DNA of 64,000 nucleotides from CAWFGW01 sp963815495 (GCA_963815495.1 CAWFGW010000028.1:310001-374000); one strand, 5' to 3'; counted from the first letter of the stretch, positions 9,639 to 18,853 are shown. The notes: generated by a model from the letters alone, not told the origin. Made by a program: numbers and translations.

Positions 9639-9669
9639 TTTGCATTTAAAAAAACACTATCTATATTTG
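9639..9669 (+). promoter_or_regulatory. Bacteroidetes-type promoter of the tRNA-Glu gene
   Basis: A TTTG box at 9639-9642 is followed after 19 bp by TATATTTG at 9662-9669. This matches the Bacteroidetes sigma-factor consensus (TTTG, 19-21 bp spacer, TAnnTTTG). The tRNA begins 18 bp further on, consistent with a short 5' leader. Confidence 0.8.
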
Positions 9670-9687
9670 CACCTCCTTAACAAACAC

Positions 9688-9759
9688 GGTCCGTTCGTCT
9701 AGGGGTTAGGACGCCAGGTTTTCATCCTGGTAACAGGGGTTCGATTCCCCTACGGACTA
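9688..9759 (+). tRNA. tRNA-Glu (anticodon TTC)
   Basis: A full cloverleaf can be drawn: acceptor arm GGTCCGT pairs with ACGGACT (first pair G:U), followed by D-arm TCTAGGGGTTAGGA. The anticodon stem is CCAGG/CCTGG with loop TTTTCAT giving TTC, and the T-arm AGGGG-TTCGATT-CCCCT. The discriminator base is A, and CCA is not encoded. The gene stands alone between dnaE and the expansin gene, with its own promoter and terminator. Confidence 0.96.
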
Positions 9760-9763
9760 CAAG

Positions 9764-9806
9764 AAAAGCCCTTAATTATCTAATAATAGATTTTTAAGGG
9801 TTTTTT
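9764..9806 (+). terminator. Rho-independent terminator of tRNA-Glu
   Basis: AAAAGCCCTTAA pairs with TTAAGGGTTTTTT across an AT-rich loop, and the 3' arm runs into T residues. It starts 5 nt after the tRNA, so it is the likely end of the tRNA transcript. About 220 bp between it and the expansin stop codon show no further features. Confidence 0.75.
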
Positions 9807-10025
9807 ATTTTAGAGATTATTTTATCGTTTAGTTAGTGAGTGTACTATTTTTTAAACAAAGCGGAAAATCTGGTAGAGTGTCAATATTCAACCATTAATA
9901 ATTACCGATTAAGAAAAAAAGAAAGTAAGACAATTACTTTTTATCCTAAACCGATTTTAATGCCTTGATCACTGTATTAAAAAACAAGCAGAAATAGGGG
10001 GTAAGCCCGTTTGCTCTAAGCAAAA

Positions 10026-11159
10026 CTAGTTTATTTTGATAAGTTTATGTCTCACATTGTTTATTTCAAGATAATAGATGCCAGATTGAAGGGCAGTAAT
10101 ATCAAAGTTATCGCTAACGCCATTCATGATTTCTGAGCCATATTGATTTCTGAGCGTCCACCGTTGATTGTTGTGGTTTTTAATGAGGACCAAGTTTTTT
10201 GATGGATTAGGATAAAGTGAAATTTTTTGTTCATCTGATTTATGAATAGAAGTTACGACAGGGTCAACTGTAGTGTAGCTGGTTTTGGTGCCTGCATTAG
10301 AGCATTTATTACCGCAAGCCGTAGGGAACTCAAAAGTGTATTCTCGTCCATTATTAATGAGCTGATCACTCGCATCAACTACACGAATCGTAAAGGATGG
10401 TAAGTTTGATTCTTTCATAATGTAGGCCTGTCCCATATCACTATTCATTTCTAAATCTACCCAGCTATTATTGATTTTTTGTTGAACACTATGAATGCCA
10501 TTTTTAAGGTTGGTGATAAAAAAAGACTTCCACCATTGAAATGAATCTTTCATAAAGTATATTTCTATATCACCTGTATAATCTGGAGCTTCAACATATT
10601 CCCACGCTATTTTCCGATTATTAAAACTAGTTGGTAACATGTCTTGTACTGGCTGACCGTTCTTTTCAAACGAGTTGACTGAACTGGTATGTAAATCAAG
10701 ATGATAGGGGCTATCTCTGCACCAACCGTTATTATCGCCACAGGCATCGGTCACTATCATGTATTGCACTGCTCCAGAATAATTATCGTCTAACCACGAA
10801 GTGTTGGGTTCATTACAGAAACCTTTACCTAATTCACCACTGTTAGGACCACCAACACAATCTTCCAAAATGGTTACTTTAACCCATCGGCCACAGTTTT
10901 TTCCATTTTTGAACTCACCCATTAATTCCATGTCGGCTGGTTTAATTGGGCGCTCAAAGTCGCTAGGTCCTGTATTAGGTGTGTTGAATACATTCAGTGC
11001 AACAAAAGCATCTGAATCCACAAATTCAGTTGGAACGCCACAACCTCCATAGGGCTCTCCTAATTTTTCAAAATGTGTAGCATGGCCATCAAACACTTGA
11101 GCGGATGCATTGAAAATTAGTAAAGTCAATAAAGTATATAAGAAGAAATGTGTATGCAT
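10026..11159 (-). CDS. Secreted bacterial expansin with T9SS C-terminal sorting domain
   Basis: The 377-residue protein has a signal peptide (1-20, cut after NASA). Residues 22-165 fit the six-stranded double-psi beta-barrel of expansins, with cysteine pairs and the conserved VTDACGD...HLDLHTSSVNSF stretch holding Asp155. Residues 184-280 resemble the CBM63 cell-wall-binding domain of Bacillus EXLX1 (IAWEYVEAP, WWKSFFITN with W209-W210, WVDLEM). A Cys-rich linker leads to a type IX secretion sorting domain from about 312 (LYPNPS, ending HKLIKIN). Expansins loosen cellulose networks without hydrolysis. The protein should be released or anchored at the surface by T9SS. The nearby GH5 endoglucanase operon fits a shared role in beta-glucan attack. 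The domain call is from motif layout, not from a search. Confidence 0.82.
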   Translation of the reverse strand: MHTHFFLYTLLTLLIFNASAQVFDGHATHFEKLGEPYGGCGVPTEFVDSDAFVALNVFNTPNTGPSDFERPIKPADMELMGEFKNGKNCGRWVKVTILEDCVGGPNSGELGKGFCNEPNTSWLDDNYSGAVQYMIVTDACGDNNGWCRDSPYHLDLHTSSVNSFEKNGQPVQDMLPTSFNNRKIAWEYVEAPDYTGDIEIYFMKDSFQWWKSFFITNLKNGIHSVQQKINNSWVDLEMNSDMGQAYIMKESNLPSFTIRVVDASDQLINNGREYTFEFPTACGNKCSNAGTKTSYTTVDPVVTSIHKSDEQKISLYPNPSKNLVLIKNHNNQRWTLRNQYGSEIMNGVSDNFDITALQSGIYYLEINNVRHKLIKIN

Positions 11160-11306
11160 GTTTTAAAGGATGGTTTCTTGATTTTAAGCTATTTAGATGA
11201 CAATTCAAAATTTGAATAAATTTATGAAACTTTTAAATTATCACTAGTGCAGTGGATTTTTTGTCTTATTACTTGACAAATTCGAAGAATGAATTCACCT
11301 TGAGAT

Positions 11307-12398
11307 ATGGAAACACTTAAAGAGCTATTTCTTGAAAATCCGATCATAAAACTTTTAGCAATACTTGCTGGAGGTTTCATAATTGGGGTGGTAATTTATC
11401 AGTTAGTTAAAAGGACGGTACATGAAGCATTTGATATTGAAAATAAACGGATTGATCAAAAATTAAAAGTACCTTTTTATTGCGTTTGTTCTTTTATTGC
11501 GGGTAAATCCTTTTTTTATCTGCTCGATTTTGGTGATAAATGGCAATCCATTCTTTCAAACGCACTTTTTATAATCTTTGTAATCTCATTAGCATGGTTA
11601 GGTGCTCGTGTTCTTAGAATAGTCTCCTTAATTGTTGAACGGCAAATTAATACGGGTTCTGCCGATAATTTAAGGGCTCGAAAAATTATGACTCAATTTT
11701 CTTATATCAAGAAGATTGGGTTTTTCCTTTTATTCATGATTACCCTTTGCGTTATTTTGTTAAGTATAGATTCTGTGCGTGAGTTGGGACTTAGTTTGTT
11801 AGCTTCAGCAGGGTTAACGGGTATCATTATAGGTCTTGCAGCGCAAAAAACCATTTCTAACCTGTTAGCAGGTTTTCAGATTGCATTCACACAGCCCATT
11901 CGTTTAGATGATGTGGTGATTGTAGAAAACGAATGGGGGCGAATTGAGGAAATTACTTTAACCTATGTGGTTATGAAAATTTGGGATGAGCGGAGGCTGA
12001 TTATTCCTTTATCTTATTTTATAGAAAAACCATTTCAAAACTGGACGCGGACTCGATCCGATTTATTGGGTTCAGTATATCTATGGGTTGATTATTCTGT
12101 TCCTATAGAAAAGTTACGTGAAGAACTTCGAAGACTTTTAAATACTACGCCATTGTGGGATAAAAAAGTGGAAGTACTTCAAGTGGTAGAAACATCCGAA
12201 AAATGTATTCAATTAAGAGCTTTAATGACAGCTAAAGACTCCCCAACAGCATGGGATCTACGTTGTTTTATTCGTGAAGGACTGATCACTTACATTCAAA
12301 ATAACTATCCTGATAGTTTACCAAAACTGAGAATAGTATCCGACTTTTCTGCAGATAAGCAAAAACATCACGAGCAGCCGATTAACTCGGGAGAGTGA
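11307..12398 (+). CDS. Small-conductance mechanosensitive channel (MscS family)
   Basis: The 363-residue membrane protein has hydrophobic helices near 15-35, 50-75, 85-105 and 133-160. The MscS pore helix is at about 165-190 (LLASAGLTGIIIGLAAQK). It is followed by the beta-domain segment (FTQPIRLDDVVIV...WGRIEEITLTY) and a C-terminal alpha/beta domain. MscS channels open under membrane tension to release osmolytes during hypo-osmotic shock. The gene is divergent from the expansin gene and convergent with the beta-propeller lipoprotein gene, so it seems monocistronic. The exact subfamily is not determined. Confidence 0.9.
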   Translation: METLKELFLENPIIKLLAILAGGFIIGVVIYQLVKRTVHEAFDIENKRIDQKLKVPFYCVCSFIAGKSFFYLLDFGDKWQSILSNALFIIFVISLAWLGARVLRIVSLIVERQINTGSADNLRARKIMTQFSYIKKIGFFLLFMITLCVILLSIDSVRELGLSLLASAGLTGIIIGLAAQKTISNLLAGFQIAFTQPIRLDDVVIVENEWGRIEEITLTYVVMKIWDERRLIIPLSYFIEKPFQNWTRTRSDLLGSVYLWVDYSVPIEKLREELRRLLNTTPLWDKKVEVLQVVETSEKCIQLRALMTAKDSPTAWDLRCFIREGLITYIQNNYPDSLPKLRIVSDFSADKQKHHEQPINSGE

Positions 12399-12483
12399 TG
12401 ATGGTTGGTCAAACTCTACTTTTGGTGAAGGAAGGTATAAGTTGCAAACTTGCGCCAGAAAAGTTCTAAACTCAAGCAATTCT

Positions 12484-13437
12484 CTACTCCATCAACCGAT
12501 AACTCACAAAGGCAAATTCCTTACTATCAGGTGACCATGAAGGAACATTTAAAGTCCCTTGTCCGCCAAACAACTCAAAAAGTGTTTCTGGTTCACCACC
12601 CACTAAGGGCATCATACGAATACATACTTCTTTATTAGCAGGGTGGTCGCCTGAGTCCACTTCGCTGAGGTAAGTAATAAATACCAACCATTTGCCATCG
12701 GGAGAAGGGTGTGCAAACCAATCGTTTTTGTCGTCAAAAGTTACTTGTTCTTGTGCTGAACCATCGGCTTTCATGCGCCAAATTTTCATTTTTCCTGTGC
12801 GGACTGAATTGAAATAGATATACTGGCCATCATAGGTATAATCCGGGCCATCGTCTAAACCTTCACTTACCGTTAAACGAAGCTCTTTGCCTCCAGTCGT
12901 AGGAATAGTGTAAATGTCGTAGTTATCGTTTCTTCGAGCACAATACGCTAAGGTTTGTCCATCCGGAGACCAACCGTGCCAATAACTTGGACCAATAGGC
13001 GTAATTTGGGTAGGCGTACCACCACCTATTGGTAAGGTATAAATGAGAGAGGTGTTTCCTGAATCTATTTGATGGCTGATTACCAACTGAGAACCATCGG
13101 GTGAGATGCCATGATCATTGTTACAATTAGTTGCAAAGTCCGTGTTGAGTTTTGTCGGCTTACCACCATTCACAGGAATAGTATATATTTCACCTTCTTT
13201 GTTATAAATTAAAAAGTTACCATCATGCGACCAGTTGGGAGCTTCAAAGTGTCCTGTTTCGCTGTATACCACTCTTCGTTGTTTAGTTTCAATGTTGTAG
13301 ATTTCTAAGGTGCTGATGCGCTTTATTTCTTCTGTTTCAGCCGAATCTGTTTGAACTTTATTGGCTTGTTCGGATGTAGGAGCTTGAGAGCAAGCCATCG
13401 CCCCAATTAGTAGTAGCGTGTAAATAGATGATTTCAT
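12484..13437 (-). CDS. TolB-like (PD40) beta-propeller lipoprotein
   Basis: This 317-residue lipoprotein has the lipobox in LLIGAMACS (Cys16). The mature part carries about six WD40-like PD40 repeats of the form W-S-(P/H)-D-G followed by a hydrophobic strand: APNWSHDGNFLIY, GISPDGSQLVIS, GWSPDGQTLAYC, YTYDGQYIYF, PSPDGKWLVF, SWSPDSKEFAFV. Such propellers bind ligands or partner proteins in the periplasm. It is the last gene of the minus-strand operon, 12 bp after the TIM-barrel isomerase. Its role in sugar use is inferred from that position; no catalytic residues are evident. Confidence 0.82.
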   Translation of the reverse strand: MKSSIYTLLLIGAMACSQAPTSEQANKVQTDSAETEEIKRISTLEIYNIETKQRRVVYSETGHFEAPNWSHDGNFLIYNKEGEIYTIPVNGGKPTKLNTDFATNCNNDHGISPDGSQLVISHQIDSGNTSLIYTLPIGGGTPTQITPIGPSYWHGWSPDGQTLAYCARRNDNYDIYTIPTTGGKELRLTVSEGLDDGPDYTYDGQYIYFNSVRTGKMKIWRMKADGSAQEQVTFDDKNDWFAHPSPDGKWLVFITYLSEVDSGDHPANKEVCIRMMPLVGGEPETLFELFGGQGTLNVPSWSPDSKEFAFVSYRLME

Positions 13438-13449
13438 GTGTGTGTGTGT

Positions 13450-14460
13450 TTATCCTGCAAAATCGTCAAAGGTTTTGTCAGTAACTTTAATAATGTGTTT
13501 TTGTATAAATTCGGCACCTTCTCTGGCTCCATCCGCTGGATTTTTTAAACAACATTCCCATTCCAATACTGCCCAGCCAGGAAAGTCGTATTGAGCTAAT
13601 TTGCTAAATATAGCTTTGAAGTTAATTTGCCCATCACCTAAAGAACGAAACCGGCCAGGTCGATCAATCCAATCTTGATAACCGCCATATACTCCAGATT
13701 TTCCGTTAGGATTAAACTCAGCGTCTTTTACATGAAACATTTTGATCCGTTCATGGTAGATGTCTATAAAATCTAAGTAGTTCATTTGTTGTAGTAAAAA
13801 ATGGCTTGGGTCATAAAGAATATTGGCACGAGAGTGGTTACCAGTAGCTTTTAAAAAGCGTTCAAAGGTTGTCCCATCGTGTAAATCTTCTCCTGGGTGC
13901 AATTCATAACACAGGTCTACACCGCTCTTATCAAACTCATTCAGTATGGGAACCCATCGGTTGGCTAGTTCTTTAAAAGCATCTTCAACGGTGTTTTTTG
14001 CTCTTTGCGGCCAAGGGTATACCGTATGCCAAATAAAGGCACCTGAAAAAGTAGCATGGGCTGCTAAACCGAGGTTTTTACTAGCTTTTGCCGCGTAAAG
14101 CAATTGTTGTGTTGCCCAGGCTGTTCTCGCTTTATAATCACCTCTTATTTCCTTAGGAGCAAACACATCGAATACTTCATTATAAGCAGTATGACTAGCC
14201 ACTAACTGACCTTGTAAGTGAGTGGATAATTCGGTAATTTCTAATCCATGTGAATGAACTATTCCCCCTAGTTCATCTGCATACGTCTTGCTTTCTGCTG
14301 CTAATTTTAAATCCATACAGCGAGCATCCCAAGTTGGCATTTGGACTCCTTTGAAACCTAAACCAGCAGCCCATTTACAAATGCTATCCAGCGAATTAAA
14401 TGGAGCTTTCTCATCTAAAAATTGTGCGAGGAATAGAGCAGGGCCTTTAATGGTTTTCAT
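13450..14460 (-). CDS. Sugar phosphate isomerase/epimerase-like TIM-barrel protein
   Basis: The protein belongs to the xylose-isomerase-like TIM-barrel superfamily (AP endonuclease 2 fold), with metal-site style motifs CYELHPGEDLHDG, LYDPSHFLLQQM, MFHVKDAEF and AVLEWECC. The start is taken at 14460 (MKTIKGPALFLAQF), because the 23 extra codons up to 14529 overlap the preceding gene and look unlike the family. The product is then 336 residues. Homologues often sit beside Gfo/Idh/MocA oxidoreductases, as here, and act on keto-sugars or inositol derivatives. The substrate is not known. It is a member of the GH5-MFS-oxidoreductase operon. Confidence 0.85.
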   Translation of the reverse strand: MKTIKGPALFLAQFLDEKAPFNSLDSICKWAAGLGFKGVQMPTWDARCMDLKLAAESKTYADELGGIVHSHGLEITELSTHLQGQLVASHTAYNEVFDVFAPKEIRGDYKARTAWATQQLLYAAKASKNLGLAAHATFSGAFIWHTVYPWPQRAKNTVEDAFKELANRWVPILNEFDKSGVDLCYELHPGEDLHDGTTFERFLKATGNHSRANILYDPSHFLLQQMNYLDFIDIYHERIKMFHVKDAEFNPNGKSGVYGGYQDWIDRPGRFRSLGDGQINFKAIFSKLAQYDFPGWAVLEWECCLKNPADGAREGAEFIQKHIIKVTDKTFDDFAG

Positions 14461-14470
14461 ATTAGTTGTT

Positions 14471-15577
14471 TTAATCTTCGATGCATTCAAATATTTTAGA
14501 ACTAATCTCCCAAAAATCAGTTGTTTCAATATTGGAGAGTATAATCATGGTATAACCCGATTCTGGAAATTTATACATAACCCCCATATACCCCATAAAT
14601 TGACCACCCTTATTACCATTCATTCCCAAATCAGATTTCAAGTCGGTATCCCAACCAAAGGCAACATTGCTTCCCCAGCTGGTTTTAACGTATTCTTTAG
14701 AATTGAACAAGGCTGGTTGATACATCTCTTTACTGTTTAATAAAATTTTCTGGTTATCAATCGCAGTTGACCATTTAAATAAGTCAGTGATAGAACCATA
14801 TAAACCACCATCACCATAACATGCTGAAATGAATTTTGTGTAATAATTGGAAGAGAGTAGTTGCGCGTTTTCGAGAACCTTCGTTTGTTTGTGTATTTGG
14901 TATCCCGTAACAATTTTTGGAAAATATGTTTTTTCATTTTCCATGGGTTTAGCAATAATTTTTGAGTCAACGGGGTTGAAGAAGTGTTTATATAGAAATG
15001 TTTCGTATCTCTCTTTGCTTTGTTTTTCTATGATTAAGGCTAGCAGCAGGAAGTTAATGTCAGAATAAAACCATTTAGTGCCTGGCTCACTAAGTAAAGG
15101 CGGTTGTTTCGTTGCATAGATAGTCAAAACGTCTTCATTCGAATTGATTTGTGTCGTGTCACCGTGAGTTCGAATTAGTTCAAGTAAATCACCTAGACCA
15201 GACGTATGAGTAAGCAATTGATTGATGGTTGTTTTAGGGTATGGAAAAGAAGAAAGGTACTTAGATACTATATCTTCTCGTTGTAGTTTACCTTGTTGTT
15301 CTAATAAGAATATCGCACTTGCCGTAATTGGTTTTGCCAAGGAGGCTAAATAGAAAACGGATTGTTCAGTGTGTGGTGTTTTGTAAGTGATATCGCTATA
15401 ACCAAATGACTTTAAATAATGAATTTGACCATCTTTAGCGAGTAAGACATTCCCCATAAAAATACCTTTATCATGATAATGATTAAAAATAGAATCGGCT
15501 TTTTGGGTATTAAATTGACCAAAGCAACTGGTTGAAATGAAAAATAGAAGACTTAAAATACCAATTAAAATCTTCAT
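14471..15577 (-). CDS. Secreted serine hydrolase (class C beta-lactamase-like fold)
   Basis: The 368-residue product (start at 15577, MKILIGILSLLFF) has a signal peptide and the penicillin-binding/beta-lactamase (class C, esterase) fold. SLAK supplies the nucleophile Ser and Lys of the SxxK motif, and YSDINF occupies the YxN position with Asp instead of Asn. Family members include D-aminopeptidases, esterases and transesterases, so a beta-lactamase role should not be assumed. The chosen ATG overlaps the oxidoreductase stop by 4 nt (ATGA), favouring this start over the longer frame that begins at 15592. In this operon it might de-esterify glycan substrates, which is inference only. Confidence 0.82.
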   Translation of the reverse strand: MKILIGILSLLFFISTSCFGQFNTQKADSIFNHYHDKGIFMGNVLLAKDGQIHYLKSFGYSDITYKTPHTEQSVFYLASLAKPITASAIFLLEQQGKLQREDIVSKYLSSFPYPKTTINQLLTHTSGLGDLLELIRTHGDTTQINSNEDVLTIYATKQPPLLSEPGTKWFYSDINFLLLALIIEKQSKERYETFLYKHFFNPVDSKIIAKPMENEKTYFPKIVTGYQIHKQTKVLENAQLLSSNYYTKFISACYGDGGLYGSITDLFKWSTAIDNQKILLNSKEMYQPALFNSKEYVKTSWGSNVAFGWDTDLKSDLGMNGNKGGQFMGYMGVMYKFPESGYTMIILSNIETTDFWEISSKIFECIED

Positions 15578-16722
15578 GAGAGTTTGATCCATTTTGAATT
15601 ATGAACCCCTGATTCAATTACTGCTTCTATAAATTTCATTCCTCGTACCCCATCTTGAACCGTGGGGAAATCAAATAATTCATCCATTTTACCCGCTCTA
15701 ATGGCTTTTGCAAAGTTGCGGTATAGGTTGGCCATTCCTTCTAAATATCCTTCAGGGTGACCACCAGGTAATCTTATGTGTTCTTTTGAAGCCTCTGATA
15801 ACCATGGATAACCGGCTCCGGATGTTATAATTTGTTGAGGTCCATTGTTTTTGAAAATTAATTTGTTTGGTTCTGATTGAAGCCATTCAAGACTTCCTTT
15901 TTCGCCATATACGTTAATTTTTAATTCGTTTTCTTCCCCAATTGCAATCTGGCTAGCAATGATAACGCCTTTAGCTCCATTGTTAAATCGGACTAAAATA
16001 TTTGCGTCATCATCCAATAAACGTCCTTCAACAAAGGTCGTGACATCGGCAGCTACTTCAGTAATTTGTAAGCCAGTGATGTATTCAGTTAGATTTTCAG
16101 CATGTGAGCCAATATCGCCTACACAACAACTAATACCAGCACGGTTGGGGTCAGTACGCCAATCTGCTTGTTTTTGTCCAGTGTCTTCTAATTTATTCGC
16201 CAACCAACCTTGAGGGTATTCAGTTACGACTTTTCTGATTTTACCCAATTTTCCTGCTACAATTAGGGCTTTAGCTTCTTTTACCATAGGATAGCCTATG
16301 TAGTTGTGCATTAATCCAAACATTAATTTTGAGTCACTCACAAGTTTCTCAAGCTCAGCTGCTTCTATTGAGTTGAAAGCTAACGGTTTCTCGCAGAGCA
16401 CATGAAAGCCATTTTGTAAAGCTAGTTTTGCTGGTTCGAAGTGTAAATAATTGGGGGTTACAATAGAGACAAACTGCATTCGCTCATCAAGAGGTAATTG
16501 AGCTTCCGCATCAATCATTTCTTGAAAAGTAGGGTAGAGGCGAGTTTTATCAATTCCTAAAGAAGTACCCGTGTTTAATGTTTTTTCATAAGAACTGCTA
16601 AATGAACCACACACCAGTTCTATTTGTCCATCCAGGTTGGCAGCCAAGCGATGTACATTGCCGATAAAGGCATCATTAGCACCGCCAACCATTCCCATTC
16701 TTATTTTCTTCATGTTGTTCAT
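15574..16722 (-). CDS. Gfo/Idh/MocA family oxidoreductase
   Basis: The 382-residue protein has an N-terminal Rossmann NAD(P)-binding domain (RMGMVGGANDAFIGNVHR) and the family signature CEKPLAF at about 110-116, whose Lys is catalytic. A C-terminal alpha/beta domain with GDIGSHAENL follows. Such enzymes oxidise or reduce sugar and inositol hydroxyls. The start overlaps the MFS transporter stop by 4 nt (ATGA), so translation is coupled; a second Met at codon 4 is possible. Its pairing with the TIM-barrel isomerase two genes downstream is a common Bacteroidota arrangement for catabolism of a modified sugar. Confidence 0.9.
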   Translation of the reverse strand: MNNMKKIRMGMVGGANDAFIGNVHRLAANLDGQIELVCGSFSSSYEKTLNTGTSLGIDKTRLYPTFQEMIDAEAQLPLDERMQFVSIVTPNYLHFEPAKLALQNGFHVLCEKPLAFNSIEAAELEKLVSDSKLMFGLMHNYIGYPMVKEAKALIVAGKLGKIRKVVTEYPQGWLANKLEDTGQKQADWRTDPNRAGISCCVGDIGSHAENLTEYITGLQITEVAADVTTFVEGRLLDDDANILVRFNNGAKGVIIASQIAIGEENELKINVYGEKGSLEWLQSEPNKLIFKNNGPQQIITSGAGYPWLSEASKEHIRLPGGHPEGYLEGMANLYRNFAKAIRAGKMDELFDFPTVQDGVRGMKFIEAVIESGVHNSKWIKLS

Positions 16723-17876
16723 TTACTATACTTGGCTTTAAATGAAAATAGAAATCCAAATACAATAACTAAAAAAGCAGGTAAAATTGCCACATAACGT
16801 AAAGTCATCACACCACCATAGACATCATAAATATCACCGATAAATGGTAATACCAATGCGACAGAAAGCATTCCAGCACCACCCATAACGGACAAGCCAA
16901 TAGCGCCCGTTTCGGGTAAATATTCAGAAACGAACCCCAACATTGTAGGCCAAAAAAAGCAAATGCCTACCGCAAAAATTGTTGCTGCTCCAAAAAGACT
17001 GTAACCACTTAGACTACTTAACAAAAGTAAGCCTATAGTTGTGAAAAAGGCAGAAAACAATAGCATGCCTGGCGGGGAAAGTAATTTTTCAACTGAACCA
17101 GCAAAAGAGCGTCCAATAGCCATTAATCCATTGATAAAGACTAATAATAAAATAGCAGAAACCCCAGTATTAGAGAGTAATTCAGAAATCCATTGGTTCG
17201 TACCCAATTCGGTGGCTGCGGTTAGCAACATACAAAATACCATAATCAAAAATAGTGGGGAAAGACAAGATTTTAGCATTGATTGATTACTAGACTGGTG
17301 TTTGTCGGTGGTTGATAATGTGGGGAATGGTTCTTTTAACAGGAGCCATCCGTATATGAATGTAGGAATTAAAATGGTGGCAGTTTGTAATTGCCAGTTC
17401 CCATGTAGTTTACTCATCAAATATGCCACCAAACCACCAATAACGATTCCACCAGGAAACCAGACATGCAACTGATTGAGTCGTTTAGTTTTATCTTTGG
17501 GAAATAAATTGGCTACTAACGGATTACATGCTGCTTCTACAAATCCATTGCCTATACCTATAAGTAGAGTAGAACCAAATAAAGACCAAAAGCCAGTAGA
17601 AAAAATAGTTAATAAAACACCAAGAATATGAGCTGCGAAAGCAATTTTGAGTAAGTTTTTTAATCCAAAGTAAGCACATAAGGTACCTCCAAGGATAATA
17701 GAAAGAGTGAAACCCCAAAAAGCAGTTCCAAATACAATACCCATTTCTTTATTTGAAATGGAGAATGCGGAACCGATGTCACTAATTAAATTAGCACGGA
17801 TTGCAAAAGTCATGGCGGTTGCAATCAGTGCTAATTTGCTTCCAACAAATAGTTTTTGCTGATTAATAGGTGTCAT
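16719..17876 (-). CDS. MFS transporter, FucP/GlcP-like sugar permease
   Basis: This 385-residue protein has about twelve hydrophobic helices and the major facilitator fold. Features include NKEMGIVFGTAFWGFTLS in helix 2, GNGFVEAACNPLVANLFP in the helix 4-5 region (typical of the FucP/GlcP sugar:proton symporter group) and a short cytoplasmic loop between the halves near 190. It likely imports the mono- or disaccharide released by the upstream endoglucanase, whose stop codon lies 8 bp upstream. Substrate is inferred from context. Confidence 0.87.
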   Translation of the reverse strand: MTPINQQKLFVGSKLALIATAMTFAIRANLISDIGSAFSISNKEMGIVFGTAFWGFTLSIILGGTLCAYFGLKNLLKIAFAAHILGVLLTIFSTGFWSLFGSTLLIGIGNGFVEAACNPLVANLFPKDKTKRLNQLHVWFPGGIVIGGLVAYLMSKLHGNWQLQTATILIPTFIYGWLLLKEPFPTLSTTDKHQSSNQSMLKSCLSPLFLIMVFCMLLTAATELGTNQWISELLSNTGVSAILLLVFINGLMAIGRSFAGSVEKLLSPPGMLLFSAFFTTIGLLLLSSLSGYSLFGAATIFAVGICFFWPTMLGFVSEYLPETGAIGLSVMGGAGMLSVALVLPFIGDIYDVYGGVMTLRYVAILPAFLVIVFGFLFSFKAKYSK

Positions 17877-17884
17877 AAGGGTAT

Positions 17885-18853
17885 TTACTCAACTCCATTT
17901 CCTTTACGGATCTGGTTTCTAATAAATTTGCCCGACTCTGTTAGCATATCCATATCCCAACCGCCCCATTCATTAGCATTTGGTTTCACAGCTGAAGCAG
18001 ACTCATCTTTATCAGCTATTGACCAGTTGCACCACGAAATTTTATATTTATCTAAAAATTCAAACCAGCGTAGCGTTTCTTCCAAATCAAGTTTTCCATC
18101 ACCTGAAGCAGGGCATGTACCAAATTCAGTTACTACTAAGCACAAACCTTTGTCAAGTGCAATTTGAGCAATATCTCTCAATTCTTGCTTATGAGTGGTG
18201 GCATAGAAGTGTAGTGTGTAGGCAATGTTTGGTTTATTGATAGGATCTGCTGCTGCTGCATCAACTAACTGAGACCATTGCGGGGTACCCACTATTATAA
18301 TATTGTCCGGATCATAGTGACGGATGGTGTCAATTACTTGTTGCGCGTAGGGTTTGATGTTTTCGCTCCAATGACTTGCTCCACCTAAAGGTTCGTTATA
18401 TATTTCATAGATGATATTTGCTTTATCCCCATATTTTTTTGCGATGTCTGCGAAAAAAGTTTTGGCAGCTTGTGTGTTTTCATGTGCTTCATGTGCATGG
18501 TAATCAATGATAACATAGATACCATTTTTAATGCTCGCTTTAATAACCACTTCCGCCTTCGCTTGTTCTTCTTTAGGATTAGTTAAATACCCACCTTTTT
18601 CAACCCCCATTGCAGCTCGAACAACAGTACAACCCCAATCTTTTTTCAACCATTTTACCGTACCAGGTGTGTAGTATTTACCTTGCCATTGGCTCCAAAA
18701 AAACGACATCCCCCTCAATTGTACAGCTTGGTTATGTTCATCCATAATGTAATTTCCTTCCACATGCAATTGGCCATGTTTGTCAACGATACTTTCACCA
18801 GCTTGACTTGAAAGAGCAAATGTGATTAAGAAAAGAATGAATAATGTTCTCAT
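17885..18853 (-). CDS. Secreted GH5 endoglucanase (cellulase, GH5_2-like)
   Basis: The 322-residue protein has a signal peptide (1-18) and a single GH5 catalytic domain without a carbohydrate-binding module. The acid/base Glu154 lies in YEIYNEPL and the nucleophile Glu243 in VTEFGTCPASG. The segments LRGMSFFWSQWQ, VVRAAMGVEKGGYL and GIYVIIDYHAH follow the pattern of Bacillus Cel5A, pointing to subfamily GH5_2 with endo-beta-1,4-glucanase activity. It lacks a T9SS sorting domain, so it probably acts in the periplasm or as a Sec-exported enzyme. It is the first gene of a six-gene operon. Together with the expansin it suggests cellulose or beta-glucan use. Confidence 0.9.
   Translation of the reverse strand: MRTLFILFLITFALSSQAGESIVDKHGQLHVEGNYIMDEHNQAVQLRGMSFFWSQWQGKYYTPGTVKWLKKDWGCTVVRAAMGVEKGGYLTNPKEEQAKAEVVIKASIKNGIYVIIDYHAHEAHENTQAAKTFFADIAKKYGDKANIIYEIYNEPLGGASHWSENIKPYAQQVIDTIRHYDPDNIIIVGTPQWSQLVDAAAADPINKPNIAYTLHFYATTHKQELRDIAQIALDKGLCLVVTEFGTCPASGDGKLDLEETLRWFEFLDKYKISWCNWSIADKDESASAVKPNANEWGGWDMDMLTESGKFIRNQIRKGNGVE

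Noticed and set aside
12399..12483. Possible terminator or small RNA between the convergent mscS and propeller genes
   Set aside because: No stable hairpin with a T-run is visible in these 85 bases.
14471..15592. Beta-lactamase resistance gene
   Set aside because: The fold is shared by esterases and peptidases, the YxN motif is changed to YSD, and the setting is a sugar operon.
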